Origin: Chloroflexia bacterium
GTDB lineage: Bacteria > Chloroflexota > Chloroflexia > Thermomicrobiales > UBA6265
NCBI GenBank assembly: GCA_013696265.1
Contig: JACCYX010000348.1
Coordinates: 1-7,076 of the forward strand
DNA: 7,076 nt
Direction of reading: 5' to 3'
The translations under genes were made by a program, and so were the position numbers. The notes beneath the pieces are model-generated. The model had not been told where the DNA came from and did no database searches. It saw only the letters and a program-made list of their open reading frames with translations. This document shows positions 1 through 5,072 of the stretch, piece after piece (position 1 is the first letter of the stretch; every line of letters starts with the position of its first letter).

Positions 1-1549
1 CGAGGTCGGCGTCCGGGTCGAAGAACGGCGGCTGCAGGATCGCGGCCGGGAACTGGATCATGTTGAGGGAGGGATCGTAGCCGGCGTTGACCTCGAACGG
101 GGCCAGGAACCAGTCCGTGCGATCGACTGGCTGATCCACGTCGCCGAGGGATTGCGCGTTGCCCGCGTCGTAGGCATTGAGCACCGTCTCGAAGAGCGAA
201 TCGCCGACCGCCACGTCTTCGTACGTTTCCCATGTGTCCGGGTAGCCGACCGCGACCACCATCTGGTCCAGTTTCTCGAGCGCCTCGGCCTGCGTTTCCT
301 CGCTCATCCAGGTCGATTCTTCAATCCGGATCCGGAACGCCGCGATCAGGTTGTCGACCAGTTCCTCGATCTGGGCCCGTGCCTCGGGCGGGAACGCTTC
401 GGCAATGTAGGCTTGGCTGAGGGTGTCCGGGAAGGCGATCTGGACCTCTTGCAGTGCGCGCTCCTCGAGCGGCCGAATCTCCTCGACACCGAACACGATC
501 GGCCCCTGGTACGAGAAGGCGATGTCCTCGATCTCGGTGGTCAAGGCCGAGGAATACGACCAGATGAGCTGGGTGGCGAACAGGTGGCGCAAGGCCAGGG
601 GATCGGCTTCGGCGAGTACCCCTTCGAGCCCTTCCAGGTGGGCGATGTCCGTGACGATGAGGGTATTTGCGGTATCGGGCAGGTGGGTTTCCTGGACGAA
701 GGCGTTCCAGTCGAAACTCGGCAGGATCGCCTCCAGTTCGTCGAGGGTGCGCGGGTTGTTCTGGAGAACGGGGTCGGAGAAGAGTTCCGCATCGGAGGTC
801 TTGATCCCGACGAGTTCCGTTTCGAAGACGATCACCGCTTCGGCGGCGGCCGTCGCGTCGGCTTCGCTGTAGCCTGCCTCCATCAGCAGCTGGGCCGTGG
901 TTGCGATCCAGGCCTCGCGAACCGTCACCGACTCTTCGCTGTCGTCGTAGTAGTCCTCGCTGGGGAGGCTCAGTGCGGGTCCATAAATATATCCGCTGTT
1001 GACGGTGGCGTCGTCCGGCGAGGGGAAGGCATACGGGTAGAAGAGTCCGCCAAGCTGGTAGGTGTCGGCGTTCTGCTGGAAGACAAGGCCATCCTCGATG
1101 CTCTCGATCGCCGCGATCTGGTCGAGGAGCGACTGGATCGGCTCGACGCCCTGCGCGTTCCGGGTTTCGGTGTCGAGCACCTGGTCGTAGAGCGTTCGGG
1201 CCTTGCCTTCCGGTGTGTCGGAGTCGGCCTGGAGTTCATCCATAATCGTGAAGAGTTGTTCGTTGACCTGGTCGATGACCTCGTCAGCGACGCCGTAGAC
1301 CGGTTGGTCGGCGGGGATTTCCGACCGTTCGGCCCAGCCGCCGTTGGCGAACTGGTAGAAGTCATCGCCCGGATCGACGGTGAGGTCCATGTCCGCGATC
1401 TGGATACCGTGCTGCTCGTCCACGCCCGCGACGGGCGAGGCTTCCGGCGAGGCGACGGGCGTTTGGGCGATCGCGCCGCTGATCGACGCAAAGATGAGCA
1501 GGATGACGATGAACACCTGATAGGGAATGCGTGAGGTTTTGGTGAGCAT
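1..1549 (-). CDS. Secreted M13-family zinc metallopeptidase (neprilysin/PepO-like), C-terminus cut by window edge
   Basis: Neprilysin-type endopeptidases of this family cleave peptides outside the cytoplasm. The 516 visible residues start at ATG 1549-1547, preceded by an AAGGGAG Shine-Dalgarno with 9 bases of spacing. Residues 1-28 look like a Sec signal peptide: K4/R7, a hydrophobic run VFIVILLIFASIS, and a likely cut after GAIA. A Pro/Ala/Ser spacer (TPVASPEASPVA) follows. Family motifs in order are DDFYQFANGGW (62-72), then IPAD and YGV, later KLDQMVVAVGYPDTW, and finally a substrate-binding NA motif (N488-A489) leading into MIQFPAAILQPPFFDPDADL at the edge. The zinc ligands HExxH and the downstream ExxxD normally lie about 20-80 residues further on, so they are outside the window and catalysis cannot be judged. 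M13 enzymes usually run to about 650-700 residues, so roughly a quarter is missing. The family's usual NA(Y/F)Y reads NAGY here. It appears monocistronic. The assignment to M13 is firm; the substrate is unknown. Confidence 0.93.
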   Translation of the reverse strand, partial: MLTKTSRIPYQVFIVILLIFASISGAIAQTPVASPEASPVAGVDEQHGIQIADMDLTVDPGDDFYQFANGGWAERSEIPADQPVYGVADEVIDQVNEQLFTIMDELQADSDTPEGKARTLYDQVLDTETRNAQGVEPIQSLLDQIAAIESIEDGLVFQQNADTYQLGGLFYPYAFPSPDDATVNSGYIYGPALSLPSEDYYDDSEESVTVREAWIATTAQLLMEAGYSEADATAAAEAVIVFETELVGIKTSDAELFSDPVLQNNPRTLDELEAILPSFDWNAFVQETHLPDTANTLIVTDIAHLEGLEGVLAEADPLALRHLFATQLIWSYSSALTTEIEDIAFSYQGPIVFGVEEIRPLEERALQEVQIAFPDTLSQAYIAEAFPPEARAQIEELVDNLIAAFRIRIEESTWMSEETQAEALEKLDQMVVAVGYPDTWETYEDVAVGDSLFETVLNAYDAGNAQSLGDVDQPVDRTDWFLAPFEVNAGYDPSLNMIQFPAAILQPPFFDPDADL

Positions 1550-1620
1550 GGCGGGGTACTCCCTTGCCGGATCTGCCTGAAGAGCGCCAGGGTACGGGCA
1601 GTCAACAGCCTCCCATCTGG

Positions 1621-1649
1621 TGAGACAATACATACGGTTCCCGGTTTCC
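1621..1649 (-). promoter_or_regulatory. Candidate ECF-type promoter upstream of the M13 peptidase gene
   Basis: On the minus strand GGAAAC (1649-1644) and GTCTCA (1626-1621) are separated by 17 bases. This resembles the GGAAC / GTC arrangement of many ECF sigma promoters, and lies about 70 bases upstream of the peptidase start. The -35 candidate falls within a tandem 8-bp repeat (1638-1653). No good sigma-70 pair was found nearby. This is pattern matching only, and nothing ties it to the sigma factor at 5880-6494, whose own candidate promoter has a different -35. Confidence 0.25.
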
Positions 1650-1653
1650 CGGT
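1638..1653. repeat. Exact tandem duplication of an 8-bp unit
   Basis: TTCCCGGT occurs twice back to back (1638-1645 and 1646-1653). On the strand of the downstream peptidase gene it reads ACCGGGAA twice. It lies 89-104 bases upstream of the peptidase start, where a tandem binding site for a regulator or a duplicated -35 element would be plausible. Confidence 0.6.
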
Positions 1654-1790
1654 GAAAAGACATTGACCCGGATCGTTCCAGTGGAGCGATAGTAGCAGGA
1701 ATGTGGCCGGAATGAAACAGTCTCCGCATCTCGGATCCGCTGGATCAAGCCGGGTGCTGACCCGCGGGTCGACCAAGTGGATCTGCGCAG

Positions 1791-1872
1791 GGTTGCGGAC
1801 CTTGTGTCCGCCCGTGCTCGGCGACTGCCAACGGACACGGGCGGAGACAAGCATCGCTCCGCTGCCGCAACC
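1791..1872. repeat. Compound palindromic element (two inverted hairpin units, REPIN-like)
   Basis: Outer arms GGTTGCGG (1791-1798) and CCGCAACC (1865-1872) are exact inverses. Inner arms 1801-1816 and 1836-1851 are inverted over 16 bp with one mismatch, around a 19-base loop. Each half also forms its own hairpin: GCGGAC/GTCCGC (1795-1811, 5-base loop) and GCGGAG/CTCCGC (1841-1862, 10-base loop). When the right half is reverse-complemented it matches the left half apart from an 11-base difference in length between the arms. This is the layout of paired inverted REP-like units that spread as one element. It lies downstream of the methyltransferase and about 240 bases upstream of the peptidase gene. 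It could instead act as a bulky transcription terminator, although no U-tract follows. Whether it recurs in the genome cannot be seen here. Confidence 0.7.
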
Positions 1873-1879
1873 GTACATG

Positions 1880-1895
1880 GATTGGAAGTCCAATC
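1880..1895. repeat. 16-bp palindrome just after the methyltransferase stop
   Basis: GATTGGA (1880-1886), AG, TCCAATC (1889-1895) is a perfect two-arm palindrome that ends 6 bases past the methyltransferase stop codon. The two-base centre is too tight for an RNA loop, so a transcript would form about 6 pairs with a 4-base loop. No U-tract follows. It may be a protein-binding site or a weak 3'-end hairpin. Confidence 0.5.
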
Positions 1896-1901
1896 GGTGC
1901 G

Positions 1902-2720
1902 TTACACCGGGCGCTGGCCCCGCAGGTTGAGCCGCCAGTAGTCGAGCAGCCAGGCCGGTTCGTCGGCGCGGCCCAACTCCACCATCTCGTCAATGAACGA
2001 CGCCCGGAGCGATGCGTCGGGAATCCGTTCGAGGTGGGTGCCAAGCACGACGGTCGAGAGAAATTCGCGGTACGCGGCTGCATCGTCCATCACGACCGGG
2101 GCGTGGATGAGTTCGGCGGCGGCGTGCATGAAGCCGGCCGATCCCAGCCGCGCGACCGTGTCCTGGGCGCCGGCGAAGTGCCACGGTCCGGCCCACGGAC
2201 CGACCAGTTTGGCGTAGGGCTCGCGTCGTAAAATCGCCAGGGCGCGGTTCGCGATCGCCGCGATGTTCGGTCCGCCGCCGCACTGCGCGATCAGCCAGCC
2301 GCCGGGCTTGAGCGCGGCGTACAGCCGCGCGAAGAGGGCGGGGTGGTCCATGACCCAGTGGAAGGTGGCGGTGCTGAACACGACATCGGCTTCCCCCTCG
2401 ATCGCCATCGTCAGCAGGTCGCCCTGAACGAACGTCACGCGGTGCCCGAACCGAGGGGCGAGATGAGCCCACGCCTGGTCCAGCATATTTCGCGATTGGT
2501 CGACGGCGATCACCTGGCCCTGGGGCAGGCGCTCCAGCAGGAGTTCGGTGAGCCGGCCCGTGCCACAGCCGGCGTCAATCACGGTTTCGTCGCCGCGCAG
2601 GGGGAGCCGCTCCAGCACGGCCCGGCCCCACTCGACATGGGGGTTGGAGACCTGGTGGTAGCTGGCGGCGTTCCATTCCCGGATGTCGGAGATGGGGTCC
2701 GTGGGATGGGGCGTGGTCAT
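1902..2720 (-). CDS. Class I SAM-dependent methyltransferase (Tam-like)
   Basis: A soluble 272-residue protein predicted to transfer a methyl group from S-adenosylmethionine. Motif I VIDAGCGTGRLT (47-58) binds the cofactor. The acidic residue at the end of strand 2 is D74 (VIAVDQS). QGDLL (99-103) follows, then FSTATFHWVMDH (115-126) and the post-motif LKPGGWL (137-143). The FHWVMDH stretch and the overall length resemble trans-aconitate 2-methyltransferase and its many uncharacterised relatives, so the substrate is not predictable. The start is ATG 2720-2718, with GGGAGG four bases upstream. That ribosome binding site lies inside a possible hairpin (2726-2758). It stands alone on the minus strand, with a spacer of 352 bases to the next gene downstream and the tnpB element immediately upstream on the opposite strand. 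Its promoter must lie in, or have been displaced by, the 2721-2809 interval. Confidence 0.88.
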   Translation of the reverse strand: MTTPHPTDPISDIREWNAASYHQVSNPHVEWGRAVLERLPLRGDETVIDAGCGTGRLTELLLERLPQGQVIAVDQSRNMLDQAWAHLAPRFGHRVTFVQGDLLTMAIEGEADVVFSTATFHWVMDHPALFARLYAALKPGGWLIAQCGGGPNIAAIANRALAILRREPYAKLVGPWAGPWHFAGAQDTVARLGSAGFMHAAAELIHAPVVMDDAAAYREFLSTVVLGTHLERIPDASLRASFIDEMVELGRADEPAWLLDYWRLNLRGQRPV

Positions 2721-2724
2721 AAGA

Positions 2725-2758
2725 CCTCCCGCTGGAGACGCCGGCTTTCAAGCGGGAG
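2725..2758 (-). promoter_or_regulatory. Hairpin that could mask the methyltransferase ribosome binding site
   Basis: CTCCCGCT and AGCGGGAG (2726-2733 and 2751-2758) are perfect 8-bp inverted arms around 17 bases. On the minus-strand transcript the second arm contains most of the methyltransferase Shine-Dalgarno GGGAGG (2730-2725). An alternative small hairpin, CTCC-AGCG-GGAG, uses the same Shine-Dalgarno. Folding would therefore limit ribosome access. The same arms resemble the right-end hairpin of the tnpB element (CTCCC...GGGAGAG), so this may instead be part of the element's left end. Confidence 0.45.
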
Positions 2759-2784
2759 AGGAAAGCGGTGTCCTGGTTCACTCA

Positions 2785-2819
2785 CACGTTCCGTGGTATA
2801 TTGTGAGAAATGGAACGTG
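2785..2819. repeat. 8-bp inverted repeat spanning the tnpB start codon
   Basis: CACGTTCC (2785-2792) and GGAACGTG (2812-2819) are exact inverses around 19 bases that hold the -10 candidate and the first bases of the start codon. A second inverted pair, CTCACA/TGTGAG (2781-2786, 2802-2807), overlaps it. Either could be a subterminal structure recognised by a Y1 transposase in single-stranded DNA or an operator over the tnpB promoter. Confidence 0.5.
2797..2810 (+). promoter_or_regulatory. Candidate tnpB -10 box implying a leaderless mRNA
   Basis: TATATT (2797-2802) is a good -10 hexamer. Transcription would begin about 7 bases later, at 2809-2810, which is the first base of the tnpB ATG. No convincing Shine-Dalgarno precedes the ATG, which agrees with leaderless translation. 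No clear -35 exists at the right spacing (the best is TGGTTC, 2774-2779), so the assignment is tentative. Confidence 0.4.
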
Positions 2820-3985
2820 ACCAAGCTTACCGCTACCGTTGCTACCCGAACGCCGTCCAACGCCACGAACTGGCGCGGACGTTCGGCGCGGCCCGGTTCG
2901 TCTATAACTGGGCGCTGCGGGAACGCACCGATGCGTTCTACGAGCGCGGCGAGCGCATGAGCTACGTCCAGTCCTCCGCCGCTCTGACAGCCCTGAAGCA
3001 ATCCGAGGGTCACGATTGGATGAATGAGGTGTCGTCGGTGCCGATGCAACAGGCGCTGCGGCACCTGGACACGGCCTACCGGAACTTCTTCGCCGGTCGT
3101 AGCCGATACCCCGCGTTCCAGAGAAAGCACGGCAAGCAGTCGGCGGAATACACCACGTCGGCGTTCCGCTATCGGGACGGGCAGATCACCCTGGCGAAGA
3201 TGGATGCGGCGCTGAAGATACGCTGGTCGCGACCGTTGCCGCCCGACGTGAAGATCACGACCGTAACGGTCAGTATGGACGCGGCTGGCCGGTACTTTAT
3301 TTCCCTCCGCTTCAAGCGCCCTGTCCAGCCGATGCGGCCTGTTGACGGCGCGGTTGGTATCGACCTCGGCATTACGTCGCTGGTGACGCTCTCGACCGGA
3401 GAGAAGGTCCACAACCCGCGCCATACGAAACGGGACGCGAAGAAACTGGCCCAGGCCCAACGCAAGCTGAGCCGATGTCAGACGAACAGCAATCGGAGGG
3501 CGAAGCAACGGAAGAAGGTCGCCCGAATCCACGCTCGCATCCAAGACCGGCGATCCGACCATATCCACAAGCTCACCACGCGGCTGATTCGTGAGAACCA
3601 AACGATCGTCGTGGAGAGCCTGGCGGTGAAGAACATGGTCCGCAACCGCACCCTTGCGCAACACATCAGTGACGCGGCGTGGGGTGAGCTGGTGCGTCAG
3701 CTCCGGTACAAGGCCGACTGGTACGGACGGACCCTGGTCGAGATCGACCGCTGGTATCCATCCTCGAAGCGATGCCATGCCTGTGGTCACGTCGTTGCCG
3801 CCTTACCGCTCGATGTGCGCGAATGGACCTGCCCGGCATGCGGCGTTGTCCATGACCGGGACCTCAATGCGGCGAAGAATGTCTTGGCGGTGGGACACAC
3901 CGTCACTGCCCGTGGAGAAGGAGTAAGACCAAAGCGGTTCACCGCGGCGGCTTCTTTCGTTGAATCGGGAATCTCCCTCCTTTAG
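2810..3985 (+). CDS. tnpB: TnpB, RNA-guided RuvC-type DNA endonuclease of an IS200/IS605-type element
   Basis: TnpB proteins, the ancestors of Cas12, cut DNA next to a short target-adjacent motif, guided by an omegaRNA made from the element's right end. This helps the element persist at its site. The 391 residues match the usual length of about 370-410. The N-terminal half has the wedge/REC-type region typical of the family (FGAARFVYNWALRER, 25-39, near the start). RuvC residues are intact: D185 in GIDLGIT, E269 in VVESLAVKNM, and D351 in HDRDLNAAKN. A zinc ribbon with C322/C325 and C341/C344 lies between the last two. The basic segment 205-245 (RDAKKLAQAQRKLSR and following) fits the nucleic-acid-binding helices between the first two RuvC motifs. 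No frameshift or missing catalytic residue is seen, so the enzyme is probably active. The stop codon TAG lies within the loop/arm of the right-end hairpin. The ATG lacks a Shine-Dalgarno and may be translated leaderless. Confidence 0.95.
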   Translation: MERDQAYRYRCYPNAVQRHELARTFGAARFVYNWALRERTDAFYERGERMSYVQSSAALTALKQSEGHDWMNEVSSVPMQQALRHLDTAYRNFFAGRSRYPAFQRKHGKQSAEYTTSAFRYRDGQITLAKMDAALKIRWSRPLPPDVKITTVTVSMDAAGRYFISLRFKRPVQPMRPVDGAVGIDLGITSLVTLSTGEKVHNPRHTKRDAKKLAQAQRKLSRCQTNSNRRAKQRKKVARIHARIQDRRSDHIHKLTTRLIRENQTIVVESLAVKNMVRNRTLAQHISDAAWGELVRQLRYKADWYGRTLVEIDRWYPSSKRCHACGHVVAALPLDVREWTCPACGVVHDRDLNAAKNVLAVGHTVTARGEGVRPKRFTAAASFVESGISLL

Positions 3986-4015
3986 GGGGAGAGTGTCAAG
4001 TCCTGCTCTTTCCCT
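3860..4015 (+). ncRNA. Predicted omegaRNA (reRNA) scaffold plus guide
   Basis: In characterised TnpB elements the guide RNA covers the 3' end of tnpB and the right end, and continues into the flank, which supplies the guide. Here that region contains a small hairpin GCGG-TTCA-CCGC (3934-3945) and the terminal hairpin 3972-3992, followed by GTGTCAA. The scaffold should end at 3999, and the guide should start at 4000 with GTCCTGCTCTTTCCCT (4000-4015). The 5' limit given is arbitrary, and no promoter or processing site for the RNA can be identified from the sequence. Confidence 0.5.
3972..3992 (+). repeat. Right-end hairpin of the tnpB element, containing the tnpB stop codon
   Basis: TCTCCCTC (3972-3979) pairs with GGGGGAGA (3985-3992) around CTTTA, giving 8 pairs including one G-T wobble. 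The tnpB stop TAG occupies 3983-3985. It sits 3 bases before the TCAA that marks the probable end of the element. This position and form are typical for the superfamily, where the structure serves both DNA-end recognition and the omegaRNA core. Confidence 0.75.
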
Positions 4016-4099
4016 GCAAGATGTCCGATAATGCGTCTGCTACCGTCCGGATCATACGGCGTGATCGGGATTCGAGGGAACCGCTATCGGGATGCGTGC

Positions 4100-4426
4100 A
4101 TGAGTGACTTATTCCGGAATCCCCGCCAGGACGAAGAAGACAGACGGCAGATGGCGGCCATCCAGCGGGAAAACCGCCTCAACCTGAAGGCGTTGCTGCT
4201 GACCCTCGCCATCGTGATCGCCCCGTTCCTGGCCCTGTTGATCAGCCTGGAACTGGCGCTGATCGTGCTGGCGGCGGGTCTGCTGTTCAGTACGGTGCTG
4301 ACCTGGAGCGTGGCCGGGAAGATGGGCGCGGGCACGCGGTCACGCCTGCGGACCGCCGCGGCCCTGAACTTCGTCGTCTTCCTGATGGCCGCGGCCATCC
4401 TCGTTATGCAACTGGTGGCCGCCTGA
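4100..4426 (+). CDS. Small membrane protein with three predicted helices, unknown function
   Basis: I do not recognise a family. From ATG 4100 it encodes 108 residues. A hydrophilic, charged N-terminus (about 1-29, with DEEDRRQ and QRENR) probably faces the cytoplasm. It is followed by two closely spaced hydrophobic segments (about 31-50 and 52-72), a short basic loop (KMGAGTRSRLR, 74-84) and a third segment (about 88-107) that reaches the C-terminus. The basic loop points to the cytoplasmic side. An in-frame ATG at 4031 would add 23 residues, but those look like non-coding translation and MSDLFRNP is the more natural start. Neither start has a clear ribosome binding site. The gene begins 100 bases past the tnpB right end, so its promoter could have been altered by the insertion; GATAAT (4027-4032) is a possible -10. 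It converges tail to tail with the acetyltransferase, leaving 5 bases between stops, with no room for separate terminators. Confidence 0.7.
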   Translation: MSDLFRNPRQDEEDRRQMAAIQRENRLNLKALLLTLAIVIAPFLALLISLELALIVLAAGLLFSTVLTWSVAGKMGAGTRSRLRTAAALNFVVFLMAAAILVMQLVAA

Positions 4427-4431
4427 CCGCG

Positions 4432-4956
4432 CTACACCTGGATGCGGCGATGGCCGGCTGGGCCGCGCGCCTTCTTCAACGAGACGCCGTGCCGCCCCTT
4501 GCCGTAGTAATCATGGGCGACGCCGCTTCGCTGGTAGCCTTCCCGCTCGTAGAGCGCCTGGGCACCGGTGTTCCACTCCTCAGCCATCAGCATGATGTCC
4601 CCGGCCGGGAACGCCGCCTCCACGCCCCGGAGCAGGGCCGTGCCGACGCCCTGGCGCCGCGCGGCGGGATCGACGGCCAGGTTCATGATGCGGATGTTGC
4701 CCCGGTGGCGGTCGGCGATCACGCAGCCCGCCACCGGCAGCGCGTCACTGCGCGCGACCAGGAAGACCACGCCGGGAAAGACGCTCAGAATCGAGAGGCC
4801 GGAGAGGCTATAGGCCAAACCGGGCCGGAACGATGCCTTCTGGATCGCCGCCACGCCGCGCAAGTCGCGCCAGCCCGCGCGTTCGAGCCGGATCGCCGGC
4901 GGCTGGCCCGCCACTATTGCCTGTTCAGGATCGGAATCGGGGTCGCGCATCCGCAT
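4432..4956 (-). CDS. GNAT-family N-acetyltransferase, RimI-like
   Basis: It should transfer acetyl from acetyl-CoA to an amine, either a protein N-terminus or a small molecule; the substrate cannot be told. In the 174-residue form, motif A is MNLAVDPAARRQGVGTALL (91-109), with the acetyl-CoA pyrophosphate loop R100-x-x-G103-x-G105. Motif B is NTGAQALYEREGY (129-141), in which Y136 is at the position of the usual general acid. The C-terminal DYYGKGRHGVSLKKA resembles the YYxxGxDAxxM ending of RimI-type enzymes. I chose ATG 4956 because GGAG lies four bases upstream. An in-frame ATG at 4989 would add 11 basic residues (MVPRSGSRRRT) but has no ribosome binding site, and ATG 4950 is also possible. 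It is 116 bases downstream of the anti-sigma gene on the same strand, so read-through from that operon is possible. A weak TTGACG/TAACGG pair (about 5026-5055) could also drive it. Confidence 0.86.
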   Translation of the reverse strand: MRMRDPDSDPEQAIVAGQPPAIRLERAGWRDLRGVAAIQKASFRPGLAYSLSGLSILSVFPGVVFLVARSDALPVAGCVIADRHRGNIRIMNLAVDPAARRQGVGTALLRGVEAAFPAGDIMLMAEEWNTGAQALYEREGYQRSGVAHDYYGKGRHGVSLKKARGPAGHRRIQV

Positions 4957-5072
4957 CGTTCTCCGCCGGGAACCACTTCGCGGGACCATGATACGTCACG
5001 CGATCCTGGTTCCGGGTTCTCGGGGCCGTTAGTGAGGATGGGATTATGGCGTCAACCCGCGATGGGTCACGA

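Larger units (their letters stand above)
2726..3999 (+). mobile_element. Solo tnpB element, IS200/IS605 superfamily (IS1341-like), no tnpA
   Basis: The element holds one gene, tnpB, and no Y1 transposase (tnpA) is present in the window, so any transposition would need TnpA supplied from elsewhere. The right end is well supported: hairpin 3972-3992 containing the tnpB stop codon, then GTGTCAA ending at 3999, which is the usual form for this superfamily. The left end is not fixed and could lie anywhere from about 2721 to 2782. One candidate places it before the hairpin at 2726-2758, whose AGCGGGAGAG resembles AGGGGGAGAG of the right end. Another places it just after TTCAC (2777-2781) as the target motif. 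No target-site duplication is expected for this superfamily. The insertion separates a minus-strand methyltransferase from a plus-strand membrane-protein gene and appears to break neither. Confidence 0.75.

Noticed and set aside
152..1534. A 460-codon plus-strand open frame opposite the M13 peptidase gene
   Set aside because: It is the complement of a clearly recognisable peptidase. Its translation is Arg/Gly/Val/Asp-rich with no domain, as expected for an antisense frame in GC-rich DNA.
970..1893. A 307-codon minus-strand open frame across the peptidase start and spacer
   Set aside because: Its translation is Ser/Arg-rich low complexity and it overlaps the peptidase in another frame. The peptidase frame has a signal peptide and family motifs.
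2717..3790. A 357-codon minus-strand open frame opposite tnpB
   Set aside because: tnpB on the other strand has all family motifs. This frame has none and is an Arg/Leu/Val-rich shadow.
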